Of a stretch of 64,000 nucleotides of DNA, positions 37,540 through 50,700 are shown in pieces. The stretch spans positions 21,202,654 to 21,266,653 of the forward strand of contig ML679970.1 in assembly GCA_007922225.1 (NCBI GenBank), written 5' to 3'. The notes under the pieces were generated by a model. The model had not been told where the DNA came from. It worked only from the letters and a program-made list of their open reading frames with translations, and searched no databases. Origin of the DNA: Emydura subglobosa. Lineage: Eukaryota > Chordata > Testudines > Chelidae. A program made the translations under genes and the position numbers. How positions within the stretch are numbered: the first letter of the stretch is position 1; each line of letters starts with the position of its first letter.

Positions 37540-38240
37540 CTCCCTTCGCCCTGGAAAGTTCCCAGCGCCGGTGAAGAGGGAAAGGTGCATCCACCGCGCT
37601 CCGGGGCTGGGCAGGCTCCTGCCGGGGCTGTTCCCTGCCCGGAGCGGGGCGGAGGGTGACATGGTTATTGGCGCACCAGAGGCCAGCCCGGTTACACCGA
37701 GAGGCCCAAGGATTACCCGGGAGCCCCCTGCTTCCAAGCGCAGCCCCGCAGCTGCTGCTGCTGCCGCCCCGGCCGGCCTCCGGTGCTCGCGGGGCCCGGC
37801 CAGGCTCACCCCCCCCCCCGCAGCGGCGCGCCGGGTTACCTGCTGCCCGCCCGCATGCTCCGCAAGTGCCGGGAAGTGGGGCTGGGAACCGGCGGGCTCT
37901 CCTCCGACCCCTCAGCCAGATCGCCGCGCTGGGCGGGGAGCCCCGTCCCGGAGAAGCTGCTGCCAAGGGGGGGGGAGCCGGTCCCTGCCTCCTTCCGGCT
38001 CCGCGTCCGTGCCGGGCCCCCGGAGCACAGTCCCTGCAACTCCCCAGCCAGCCTCAGTCCCAGCTTTTGGGCAAAGCGCTGCAGGCTGCACCCCCGGCCC
38101 AGCCCCTGCTCCCGCGGCAGCCAATGGCCACCCGGCCCTCCCAGGTGCGAGGGGCTGCTCCCCTTCTCGCATGTCAGAGCTGGGCGTGGAGCGGAGCCCG
38201 CCACACCCGGGACACCGGGCCTCCCCCGCCAAGGAAAACT
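37540..38240. promoter_or_regulatory. GC- and CpG-rich block, candidate COL7A1 promoter and non-coding first exon
   Basis: This is the densest CpG stretch I could see in the window (repeated gcg, ccgg and cggcg words), flanked by ordinary sequence. On the minus strand GGGCAGCAG/GTAACC at 37,840/37,839 is a good donor that could splice to the acceptor at 34,574. This suggests a first exon ending at 37,840 with transcription starting further right. No clear TATA box was seen. Another gene's promoter is possible. Confidence 0.5.
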
Positions 38241-41200
38241 AGGCAGCCCCGGGGAGTCTGCAGCCCCGGCCTGCGCCTTTCATCTCGCAGCGCATCCGGC
38301 TCGGCTGAGCCGCTGCCAGGGAGGTGGACGGGACAGATGGTGGCCACTGGAAGCTGGGGCCTGACCCACGTGGGCGCAGACTGAGGGTCATGGCCGGATC
38401 CTCCTTTGGCCAGACCATGAAAGTCAGCCCACAGCTGGGCTCCTTATGGGTCGCGGGGGCTGCAGAGACAACCCGCCTCGGCCCCCGACAGGGGCTGGTC
38501 ACCCTGGACTCAGCTCTCTCACCCACCCCGCAAAAAGGCGGCTGGGCAAAATGTAACATTTGTCCAGAAAACTGGCCCTTGGCTGGAAATGTTCTGCGTT
38601 TTCAATGGAAAAAAAGTCAGCATCCAACTCTTGTAGCCAAACTCTGGAGGCTCGGGTAACTCGGGGGGGGGTTGGTTTTTCATAGCTGAGCAGCTTTCCC
38701 TGGAAAAGTTTTGAAAATTGAAAAATGGAGGTGTTTGGGTTCAGTTTTTGTTGAAAAACTGAAAAATTTTCACTGGAAATTCGGGGGGGGGGGGGGAGAG
38801 GTGTTTCAAATGTCCTACCCAAAATTGGCCTTTGGGGCCAACTTTATCTAGAGGGTCCCCCAGGGCAGGGTGTACTGGCCATTCCCCAACTCCATTCATC
38901 TGGACGGTGTGAGAGCCGGCAGTGCTGTCCCCATCCCAGAGCAAGGACCAGGAGTCCGTGGGAGAGTTCTCAGGGCTGTCATCCCATTGCACCCACCCCA
39001 CCCTGCCATATCACCTCGCAAAGTATAACAGGACAGTTCTGTCCGGCCAGAGAAACCAGCCCATTTGGTCACACAAACAGGGCTAACCAACTGACACTGG
39101 TCACATGTGAAACATGAGCCAGAGGAACCAGAGGCCACTGACTCCATCAGCCCCATGCCCTGCCTGGAAGAAGCCAGTAGCTGATGCTCCTGAAGAATGT
39201 GTAACCTGCCCATTATGCAGCTGGCCAATTGTGTAATGGTCTACATGCTGGAGGGGGGTGTCTTCCTGACCCCTGCTATCAGCAGTTTATGCCTTGTGTC
39301 TCCTCTCATTTTAGTTACAAATCTTATTTATGGTCATAAGATTATCCAGCCGCATTTTCAATCCAGGCATAGGAAAGCCACTCAGTGAGACACACTGAGC
39401 ATCTTTTCTAAGGCAGACCCCAACAAGAGAGACTGGATCCATTCTGCTCCTGGAGTAAATCCCTGGATCTCACCAGTTAACCCAGCCTGGGGCCTCTTTG
39501 GCTAATGCTAAAATAAAATGTAACCAAAGTTACCCCACCAGTACAATCCTGTCTCTCCCCTACCCAGTCAGACCAATGGTCCATCCAGACCAATGTCTGC
39601 TTAACTAGGTACTTCCATGGTGCTCCCATCCATGCAGTATCTGAGTGCTTCAAGTTCTCACAAGTAAGAGCATCAAGTGTTCTGTATCCCTGCCGTGTAA
39701 GATCAGTCTGATGAACCCACCCAGCCTGGAGTCCTGTCTCCAGCAAAAGCCAGTACAGATGCTTCAGAGGACGTTGCAAGAATCCCTACAGTGCCACTGT
39801 ATGTACTACCCTTGCCTAGAGGGAGACGTGAGAGTGTGGTCAGCTAATGCTCTGAGCCAGGGACTCAGCGCCGTCTCAGGAACGTGCTTTGTCTGCTTTT
39901 AAATCCATTTCACTTTACAGCCCTGCTGATTTTGCACTGGTTGGTCTGTCTGTAGCAGTACCATGTGACCCGGCCAATAAGGAATAAGGCACCTTTTGAA
40001 ACGATCGCTGGAGGGAATGATCCAGACAGACACAGACTGGAACCCCAGCCTCAGTCCCTGGGATAAAGCAATGCCAGCTCCCCCCACCCTTGACTCTCTA
40101 GGGCAGCAGGCACACTCCGTGCACACCCCATGAACTAAAGGGGCAGCTCAGCTGGGGGAGAGGGACTGGTCCACACAGGCAGGTTTGAGGCAGACTAACC
40201 AGCAGAGGGCGGTGAGACTCGCAGACACCGGTGTAGGACACCTCACTGCAGCATGAGGTGACCCAGGTATCATCCCGCTCCCCGCACAAACAGAGAATTA
40301 TCAGTCATCTGCCCCATGGCCCCCAGTCAGCTGGCACTCTGCATCCCCACCCACAGCCACCTCACATGGAGAATTAGCAGCCCTCCATCCCGGGGCCCTA
40401 CCAACAGGAGATTAGCACTCAGCTCCACACCCACCCTCCTAGCCTGCATTATGTAGAAGCACCTCGGTCCTAGAGGCTCCAACTGAGACTGGGAGATCAC
40501 TTTGCTAGAAGTAACCTCCTTGAGGAGAGGCCAGTCCCTGCCCTCCGGGGCTCCCGCAGGGGCTCTGTGTCCAGTTCACGAGAAGGCTAGAAAGGCCCTG
40601 CTTGGTCTCAAAGCAATTCCCAGGGTCCCTTTAAAATCATCTCTGCCTTGGGAGTTCCCACAAAGGCCGCTGAAGGGCCCAGGACCCCACCAGATTGAAC
40701 AGGCTACTTCCATCACTCCAGCAGGCATTGAAAGTTAATTCTCCATTGAACTTTCACTGGACCATTTGATCAACCCCTGGCTACTCCCATTCCATGGCAG
40801 CCCTCTCTTGAACCTGGTGTTGTGCTCCAGCGGGCAGGCTGGGCAAGGCTAAACCAGGCTACAAGGGGGGAATGGAGCTATGGAAGGGCTGGACTGGGTA
40901 AGTCCCATCCTCCTGCCATTTGCTCTGGTCCTAGCTGGGACTTTGCGAGCCGGGTGAAGCCCAGCAGGAACTAGAGACATCAGCCATGCTGAGCTGAGTG
41001 GCATTGGCCCAAGTGGCTTTGCTGTTCCCAGCCCTTCAGGGTGTCCGGGGAGTTCTGGGAGCCACATGTTGGAATCTTTTCAGCCACCGGAGAGACCGAG
41101 TCACCAGAGAAATGTCTTCAACAAACAAACAGCCAGAAGAACGGCTCCAGCATTTAATTAGATTATCCAGGGTCACCACTGGAAACAAAACAGGAGGGGC

Positions 41201-41320
41201 TGGGGAATGGGGGCTCCCAGGCTGCTCAGTTCCCAGCAGAGTGCACACTGGCCAGGAAAACAGGGGCCTCTCTTCCCCACATCCCTGGAACAAAGGGTCA
41301 CACACTGAGACCCGATCAAA
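38241..41320. other. Upstream non-coding region, part 1
   Basis: No gene was supported. About 38,560-38,830 is a run of 'gaaaa/ttttc' words with poly-G tracts of 9 to 14 bases near 38,665 and 38,785. A CR1 tail lies at 39,560-39,810. Confidence 0.6.
39560..39810 (-). mobile_element. CR1-type LINE tail, interrupted
   Basis: 'ccagtcagaccaatggtcca' near 39,565 and 'ccagtacagatgcttcagag' near 39,750 are antisense CR1 tail words. Between them (about 39,597-39,717) lies unrelated sequence, so a second short element may have inserted. Confidence 0.45.
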
Positions 41321-41327
41321 AGAACAG

Positions 41328-41500
41328 CTTCTTATGTAATGTACAGTTAACACATGGAACTGACTGCTGCAGGATATTACAGAACACCACAGAGTACATT
41401 TCAAAAAAGGATTAAACGCTATCAAAGCTAGGCTACCCTTGGTTCTGCATGGCAGGGTGGAGAAAGCTAGACTAGATGGTTCCCATATGGGCACTCCTAT
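41328..41500 (+). mobile_element. CR1-type LINE tail fragment
   Basis: 'acacatggaactgactgctg', 'ggatattacagaacacc', 'caaaaaaggattaaacgc' and 'ctagactagatgg' follow the CR1 3' tail order. Confidence 0.6.
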
Positions 41501-41644
41501 GGGGAATGGAGCTGGGTTACTCTGCAACCAGCCCTAGACATATGAGTCCTGGAATTTTAGCTTTTGGAAAGGCAAGGTGCAGAGGGAGACTAATGATTGA
41601 GATTAGCCCATGATGAGGGGCATTGTGGAGATGCCCTGGGAAAC

Positions 41645-41710
41645 GTAGAATCATAGAACTGGAAGGGGCCCCGAGAGGTCATCTGGTCCAGTCCCATGCA
41701 CTTACCACTG
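41645..41710 (-). mobile_element. CR1-type LINE fragment
   Basis: 'tagaatcatagaactggaag' followed by 'gaggtcatctggtccagtcc' is the antisense wording of a CR1 3' end. Confidence 0.6.
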
Positions 41711-44700
41711 ACCTTGGGATTCCAGAGGGTATGCTCAATTTTCCTGGCTGTTGGGCTTGTGTTATTCTCATAGGGAGCCAAACTAAGAGGGCAAGGGCTA
41801 TGGAATTCCCATACTGGGCTGGGCCAGTGATCCAGCAAGCACATATCCCGCCTCGTACAGGGCCAGGACTGGCTGCTCCTGAAACAGGTGCAAGGCCTCT
41901 GCAGCAGGCAGCACTGAGATACTCTACCCACAGGGAAGTCTCTTCCCAGCACCAGGCAGTGGCTGGCCTGTGCCCTGGGGCAGGAGGGCTTGCATCTCTT
42001 CTCTAGCAGAACTGGGAACGTTCTCATCACCCGATAAACATCAGCTCCTTTTGGGGATCCGCCTCCCTCCACGCCCCAAAGGGTATCCCTCTCACGCAAT
42101 CCCCCTCCTCTTGCAGTGGGTTTCAGGGCACCCTCAACTGCCACATCATGCTCCCCGTCCGGTTACCTCCCCATGGCTTCTCTCTGTCCTGGGTGCTCTT
42201 CTCCTCTATCCTGGGTCCCACCCCAGCATGGCAAGAACTCAGTGGCTCCTCCCCCACAACAATCGCTCAGGGTAGGTTGCACCTCAGGAGCAGCTCCATT
42301 GGTGCCACACTTTCCCAGCAGGTACCGAGCCACCTCCAGTCCCTCCCTCCTCCTCCAGGTGTCTGGCTTACCTGTGTCCTGGGGGCCCCGCTTGGAGACA
42401 CAGGGATCCTGCAGGTTCAGGAGCTCCCCCTTCCACTCCTACAAGAGTGACAAGCAGGTCCGGGTGCATCTTCCAGCAGGGAGCGGAGGCCCCTGCCCCT
42501 AGGCAGCACCAGGCAACCCCACATCCAATGCACCTTCAAAGCTGGGTCCATGGATCAGTGCCACCAGCTTGGGGCCTTCTGCCCACATCCATCCCTAGCA
42601 GAGATGCTCCTGAAGCACTTTTCCAAGCGCACAGTTTCAAAGGCAGGGGAGGGGCTGCTATCACCCAGCTCCCTCTTAAAGGCACAGCATCAAGAGCCTC
42701 CCCCCACTTAGCACTTGTCTGCGTAGTGGTGGGCCCGGCTCTGGGGGAGCTGAGGTGGCACATGCACATACACATACATTGCACCATGCTCCGTAATCAA
42801 GGCAACCCCCCTTCCCCTCCCCCCATGCCCTTCTCCCATCTGTCATCCAAATGGCAGCAGCCGCTTGCTCAGAAGCCTGCCTAATGAAGACAGGCCAGCC
42901 TGGCCCAATTAGCAGAAGGGCTTCATTAAACAAGGAGCAGAGGTGGCTGCCAAGAGCTCTGTGGCTGGCCTCAGGCCTGGAGCAGGGGGAGATTCTTCGA
43001 GAGGAGGATTGTCTGGATGCAAAGGCCGAAACAGCTTAGAATTCGCCCCCCTCGCCCCCGCCATCAATGGGGCGGCCACAGCAAAGAGTTCAGCGCCTGG
43101 CAGCAGAGCGCATCCATGGCGTCTGCCTGCAGGGAAGCATGGCTGGGAAATCTGTAGGGCTGCAGCTGGGGGAAGGTGGGTGCAAAGAGATGGGCCTCAT
43201 GCTCTTCTCAGAAGCTGGCAGAATCCAAGGGCATTCCAATGCCCAGTGGAAGGGAGCCCCTTGGCCGAGGGCCTGCTGCTGTGACAGCACTGTGCCTGGC
43301 AGCTCTGCGAGCCACCCTGGGCTCTGTCAACTGCCACGGGCTCTAAGGAAGCAGCTGTCATGGCAGGGTATGGGCCGGTGCCCAGACACAGCAGGGGCTT
43401 TCTGGAGAGGGAAGAGGCCTGACAGCATTTGGATGGCCTCATGGCAGAGTGCAGCGCCAGAGCGAAAGGGCGTGGGCCTGCACGGGCAAACCTCATGCCC
43501 TCAGCCCAGAAGGACTATGCCATTGCCACACCAGCAGCATCCCAGTTTCAGCAGTGCCGGAGCAGCGCAGCTGCCACTCCAGGCTGGTGTCAGACAGTGC
43601 TAGGACAGACTGGAGAACAGTCTACGCTGGCAGCAGTGGCTGGTGACACAAAGTCAGAAGGGGCATAGCAGTGGTTCTGAGATGAGGCAAACCCCAGAGA
43701 GCTGAGTGCCCCTCCCCGTCCTGCCCCGTGAGGGGAGGCTGCAGCAGGCAGGTGCCTCTCGGAGCCTGTGCTGCTTTCCTAGCCAGCAGATCAGACAGTT
43801 CACGTCCCCACACAGCGGTGCCAGGAAAGGAATCCTGCATGTGGCCTCCGGCCCCATGGCTCCCTGCTGCGGAAGGAGAGCTTCAGGTGTGAATGACTCA
43901 CCAGGCCCCTCCTTCCTCTGCCCCCTCCCATGCCTAACACGTTGGCAAAGCTGTGAAGGAAAGGGTCTGCATCATCATCATCACCCTGCCCCTTCTTTCC
44001 CCTTGCCCCCCATCCTCCCCTCCTGCCAGGAGTATCAGTTGAGGTGCAGTCGCTCTGGGGCTGGGATACTTCCCCGGGAGAGGAACTCAAGGAACCTGCC
44101 TGCAGGCAGCTTGCACTCCTCCCTTCTCCACAGGCGCTCAGCAGCCGGCCTGTGAATCGAGAGCAGCACACTGGGAGCAGAGCAACTACTGGGCAGGTGG
44201 TGCTGGCATCAGACCATTCCTTCACCGGGCCCTTGGGGCTCTCTGAGGCTCCTCCATGGGCTGGGTTAGGCTGCAGGGCGTTGAAAAGCACCTGCTTATG
44301 GAAGGCCTGCCACCCTCCAATAGAGCCAGCGTGCCTCCTGCCCCATCACAGTCCTGCCTTGCAGATGCCCTCCAAAACTCCAGCCTTGGCCAGCCCCCAG
44401 CTCTGCCAGTGCCCCTCCATCACAGCCCCGGCTATTCTAGCCCTGCGCCCCCCCCCCCCCAGCTCTGTGGGTTCTGACCTTGCTATCCCACGCCCATGGG
44501 GCTGGCGGGGAATGACGCGTGCTCAGGGACTGCTGGTCAAAGTCCTACTGGACGGGGGGCAGGAGGGCGAGCTGGACTCCAGCTGCTGGGTCCTAAGGAG
44601 CTGAGCGTGGCATGTGCTGCCCCCCTGTTGTGTCTCTGGGCAGAGCAGGGAAGGAGGCGCCACATACTGGGCAGTGACTGATGGAAGCCCTCAGCTGTGA

Positions 44701-47700
44701 GGGACCTGAGGGCATTTGTTCTGTATCATCTGTAGAAGGAACTCACCCACACAGCCTCCCACTAGCCCAGGAGTATCACCTACAGCCCAGACAGCTGTAG
44801 CCAGACTGGGGCTGAGGAGGGGGTCTTCATGCCTTTTCCCCCTGCTAACTTCAAGGAAAAGTCCCTGATGGCCCCTGCTCAGGCTTCACCTCAAGGGAAC
44901 AACTTCCCCTCAGACACCAGCCTGCGTTCCCCTGGGCAGGCAGGGCAGCAACCCCCCCTCCTCCAAAAGCAGCCAGGCAGAGCTCCCAGCTAGCTCACCA
45001 GCTATTACCCAGCGACTCCCCTTACAGAGCAGGGGCTCCAGGCTGGCTCAGCTGCTGCCCACAGCCCCCACAAGGAGCCAGGGGTAAGCCTGGGCTGCAG
45101 GCCCTTCGCACTGGGAGCGGGGACGGCTGAGGCGTTCCATGCAGCTGGCTCAGATTTTGGGGGAGGGGAGGGGTGCGGTGGCCTGTGACTCTCTCACTCA
45201 GTGCAGTCAGAAAAAAGCCCTTCTCCATCAGTGTGCGACCGCCTGCTCTCCTCACCAGTCCCAGCCGGGTCCCACAGCTGCCCTTCAACACAGGCGGTTC
45301 CCCCCTCACAGTTCTTCTGTCCATGCTCCCGGCCAGGGGAACAGATCAAACCCAGAGCTGGGCCAGCTGGGCTGCCACCACTGGCTGGGGCCAGGCGGTC
45401 CCATGTGGCAGCAGGGCCACAGCCGCTGTCCTTCCTGCCATGCCTACAGTTAGCGTCTCCCCACTCCACTCCCTCAAGTCCCCCAGCCGACAGTGTGCTC
45501 CCAGACAGGCACAACTGAGCCAGGCAGGTGCCTATGCCAGGCCCTGGGGACATGAGCTGCTGTGTCTGAGCCTTTCCCACTGTGTCACCTCTCTAATTAG
45601 AGCAGAAGCATCTGCTTCTCCTTGGTGGGGTCTGTAAAACACCTGGCAAGCCCAGGGCACTGTCATGAGGTGCCTGTTGGCCTGTGTGGCTTGGCCTAAG
45701 GCTCTTCACTCAGACCCTGAGGTACCACAGTAATGGGCATGAGGTGAGGGCTGGGCTGGGCGGGGCTAATGGGCTGGCCATGCTCACTGAGTGGACTGGC
45801 CTGGTTTCCATGCTGTGCTGTGCTGAGTTTCAGATAGCCCCTTTCAGGCCAGGGTTAAGGCTTCCTGGCTGCAGGTGGGCTCAGATGGGCCATGTTGCAC
45901 CCTCCAAGCTGCTGTTGCTGTGGGCTAAGATGAGACGTACAGGGGAGCAGTAGGGGCATTAATTCTCTCACACAAGTAATGACAGGAAGGCGTGACACTG
46001 CCGGAGGAGGTGCACAAAACACGCCAGGCGGGAAGGGGCCTGGAGCTCAGCTCATGCCAGTGCCATTAGCAAAGCTTCTGCAGCAGTAATTACTGCAGAG
46101 CAAGGAGTGAGGCGAGAAAATTAAAGGAGCAGCAGAGACACCGGCTCTCTCTCTGCAGGGGTGGCTCTCCTAATTGTACCTCTGCTTAGAATCCACAGAC
46201 CTCACCCTCACCGCCCCCAGCTCATCTGGCCCCAACCTGCCCCGGTTTGGAGCGCAGCAGCAGGCAGGGACCCCTCGCATATGCAGGCTGCTGATGAGAT
46301 CTCTCCATTCTGCAGGGGAGAAGAGGACAGACCGTGGTGGCTCTGCAGGACAGTAAAGCTTGGGGTCTAAGTCCTGGCAACTCTACATTACCAGCTTTAC
46401 CAAACAGGCTGTGTGTGTCACTTTCATCTACTCTCCTTCCCTGCCAACCGTCTCCATGGGGCAAGGCAGGAGTCAAAGCAAGGTAGGAAAATCCAGCAGT
46501 AATCAGACAGGCACTAAAAAATAACTACCTACAGTTACTTTCTGCCTGGCAGGTCTGCTGCCTTCCTACCTGGCTGTAACACAGTCATTAAAGTCTCAAT
46601 CAGGGTCTGGGCATCCGCTCTAAAGAACAGGCGGTAACAGACCAGATCATCAAATGTATGTGCCCAAAGTGAATGAGCAATTACCATAACAGCATGTGCA
46701 AATCATGGGCTTGCATTTACAGCTGATTAATTAGACCCAGCTGTATACTCACTCAACTACCTGATTTTGGCACATTTTTGCACACCTATTTTTGGAAATC
46801 AGGCCTACAGCCCTAATAATTGCATCCACAAAAGGCCAGTCAGGCACATAAGTCACTGCATGCCATTTCTGAGATTGGGTGCACAACTGCATCAATCACG
46901 TGTCCATCAGGCACACAAAGCCACATGCACACTTACAGACAAAGCAGGTCCAATTCCTGCACACTTTGCCATCAATGCTCATGGAGGTCAGGGGGCTGCT
47001 CCCTGCCCTGGGGACACTGGAGAGGACAGCAGCACAGAAGAGGATAGAGGCAAAAGCTCCTCTTTTCCCCACTTCTCCATAAAGGTGAAGGGCACCTGGT
47101 CGAAATGGCAAGGAGGATAATTCCAGGACAAACACATCCCCACACCATTCCCCACGCTGCCCTTAGGGTGCTTAAAAAAAGTACCGAACAAAGCCAAGGG
47201 GGTTAACTCCATGCAATTCACTAACTCTGGCCTTTACAAATAGTGCCAGAGGTCGTGTGCAGTCATGCCCAAGCTCTCCAGCACATTTTTCCTGCAGCAG
47301 CAGCATCAGCCAACCTTCCCACCCACTCACCCCCAAGAGAAAAGACCCTCCCCACCAAGGGCTGATCAAAATCAGGCAGGAGGCCCAGTTTTCTACAGAG
47401 AACATGGCTAGCTATCTTCTACAGCAGAATGGTTCCCAGAGGGAAGTGGGGGTTGCTCAGAAGTACCCTGGAGCTATAGTGGGCACAACAGCAGGAAATG
47501 AGTTTGGGCCGGCCTCAGACACAGAGCCCTTTGCTCCTTCCTAATATCCAGCCTGCAGCAACGCTTTGGCCTGCTGTCAGACACTTCCCCCCCAACGCAC
47601 AGAACTGACCACATTCCCACTACACGTTGCACAGCGGCCTGCCTCTGTCAGAAGCGCTAAACAATCCACCTAGGGAAGAAGGGCCACTAAGGAGAGTCCC

Positions 47701-50700
47701 TTTGGCCTGTACCAGAGGTGCTCCCTAGCAAGGAGAGGGACTTTCTAAAGTGCACAGCACTGGCTGATCTCTGCCCTCACTGAAGCCAATCAGCGTTTTC
47801 CCTCTGCACCCAGAGCGCAAAAGGGCCTGTCCTGCGTTTCTGCACCTCAGGCCCAGCTGTCTATGGCAGGGGAGGGGGGAAGCCTCTTGGGCTGGGCTGG
47901 TGGATGCAGCTGGCAGGATGCAAAGATGCCGGGCAGCAAACTGTGGCACTGCAGCAACATGCCCAGGCGCCTGGAGCAGCCAGAGCTCCCGTGGCAATGA
48001 TGACATGACAGAGAAAAGGGACAGCAGCAATGCCCGGCCCCGGCCTCCTGCTCGCCCCAGCCATTCCTGAGCCAGGCTGTGATCTTCACAGCGAGAACAT
48101 CTGTCTCCGGGTGAGGGAGCTTCCACCTCTGCGGGCAGGGGTCTGTCCAGGCAGAGGGGCCCTCTGTGTACAGCACCCAGAACAATGGGGGCTCAGGCCT
48201 GACTGGGGGCGCTCAGGGCCAGGCTGCTGGAGGCGAATCTTTGTCAGTGACTGTAACAGCATCCTGGGTCCTTGCCCTCCTACTGCTGGCTCACCACAGG
48301 GTCACCTCAGCAACAGGTACAGACACAGGCGCTGGCTTGGAGTTTTGGGGTCCCATGCGAGCTGAGCTGGGGGGTCATTAACACTTTGGGCTCTCACCTG
48401 AAGCCCAGAGTTCCCCTGTGCTCTTCATTTCCCTTTCCCTGGCCTGGCCCGGGCATTACCACTGCAAACGCACTTACTGCCCAGACTCCCTTGGCTTCTC
48501 TTTGCCTCACCACCGTGGGGCCCTCCCCAGGCCTGCTCTGAGCCCAGCCCCTTAACTGCAGCTTGGCAGCTGGCCCCCCTCGGGGCTCGCACTCATTCCA
48601 AGAGACTCACTGAGGCCTGGTGTGAAGGAGGCCCAGCGCAGACAGTGACTCACGCCAGGCAGTGGAGATCATGTACGGACAGACGCTGCGCCAGGGCAGC
48701 CCTCGGCTTGGGATCCCCACTCTCAGGCAAACGCAGACACAGCTGCCAAGCCAAGCCGCCGAGCCCCAGGCAGGGAACGGCCTCGTTAAACCCTCGCAGG
48801 GCTCCAAGCCCTGCCAGTGGCTGACACCACGTAGGGGAGGAACCAAGAGCAGTCACGAAATAGCCCCAGGCTCCGTAGCACCTTGGAAAGCACAAGCTGA
48901 ATGGGAAACAACCCCTGGAAGCCAAGGGCCAGTACAAAGCCCCATGCTGTATCTCCATTATGCTCCCAGAGACCGTCTGAGAGCCCTTACCCATTACTCT
49001 GAGATCCCCTCCCCCAGCTGGCCAGCTGCCAGAAGAGCAGAGACCAGCTGTCAGAGCTGTGGGGACTGGGGAGTGGAAGGGCAGGGGGAGGTGCCTCCTT
49101 TCCCCTCCCATCACTAGGGTGCCCCTGATGGCAGTAATGCCATGGGACTGCTGGCCTGCCCTTCAGGCTATCCCCAGCCCACTGCACATCTGAGACAAAG
49201 GGGCCTGGAACTGCCCCATGTGCCAACTTTACATGGATGGGGCACAGCCAGCAATCCAGGAACCCCAGTTCCGGCACAGGAGGGTCTTGGACTCATTGAG
49301 CTCCCAGGCAGGGCAGCTCCCGCTTTGCTGGGTACAGGGCAGGGCAGGACTTCCCCGCACTGCAGCCTCTCCAGAGCAGTGGGGTGGGTGGCCCCGCACC
49401 TTGTCTCATCTTCCTGCTCCAGAAGGATAGTGACCATAACAGGGGAGGCTGTGGAGGAAATGGGAAGCGTCTCGGGGCTCCGGCAGGGGCGTTAGAGACC
49501 CTGGGGCAGGTGGGCAAATCCAATAGGAAAGCTATTCCCTGCTCTTGCTAGACACAGGATGAGCTGAAGCAGGTGGTGTTGGCTCTGGCAGGAGATCGGG
49601 CCGACGGGCCAGTGACCTGCTGTGACACGGCAGCTCACATCTTCCTGGCCGGGCTTAGATGCAACGTGGCAGCTGAGTCCATCAGAGGGGAAACGAAGTG
49701 ACCTTGTGCAAAGATGGGTGAGCAGAGGCAGTGGGGAGAGCCGCAGGGCCGGGATGGAGGTGGCCTGAGAAGGGAGCCGCGGAATCTCTGCTCTGCCTCA
49801 GGGGCTCGTTGGGACACGCTCCAGGAATGTCTCCAAAGCGCCAGCAACTGCCAGCTTCCCAGCCGCTGACGCTCCCCTGGCAGGGCTAGCTAACCCACTT
49901 GCTCTGCTGCGAGCAGGCCCTGCAGGAGAGTCACACTCACCCAGAATTAAGGATTCCCTCCAGCCCGTGTCAGCTGAGAATGGGGGGAACTGCTCCAAAA
50001 TGGGCCCTGGCTTCACAAACTGGCTGCTGCCCAACGCAGCATGCTGGGGGACAGCGAGAGAACGCAAGCTGTGCGCTCAGGGCCTGGCAGCGAGGACCCA
50101 GGCTGTGGGCCCGAGGACTCGGTGCTGCGCCCAATGGGAAAGGAAGAATCCCCTAGACAGCCATAAGGGTCTCTCTTTGCACTGGGCTGTAGGACGAAGC
50201 AAAGGGCCTGCAACCAGCCTCGGGGTCATGGTTCTCCCTGCTCCACTGCTAACGCTCCCCCACTAGGCACTGCCAGCTGAGCCAAGCACCCCGCATGCAG
50301 AACACTCTCCTCTCTGGGCAGCACGGTGGGGCGATCGGATGGCTGCTGGGTGTCACTCCCCAGCAGCGTGCCTCAGCCCAGCTGGAACACAGGCAATCTC
50401 CAATATCCGTAAGTGCATCTAAGCCAAGGAAAGAGATATCTCATATTGCAACAGGCTCTGCCTGCTACACAGGGGCTGCTGCCGGGAACAGCCCCAGAGG
50501 GTGCATTCTAGCACCTGGTACACCGCCCATTGGAAGTGACACACCTGGCACTGGCTGCAGCCTGTCACCTAGCATCTGGGGGTCCGAATTGGCATGTGCC
50601 TGCTCAGCTTCCCCCAGGAAGCCCTTCCGGTCTATTACAGCTACTAGGCAAGTCAATGCAAAACGCCCGGAGCAGCTCTCTCCCTCTGAGAATCAAGGCC

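Noticed and set aside
37571..38384. Long open frames across the CpG-rich block on both strands
   Set aside because: Overlapping frames on both strands rich in Pro, Arg, Ala and Gly are typical of CpG islands, and no domain is visible.
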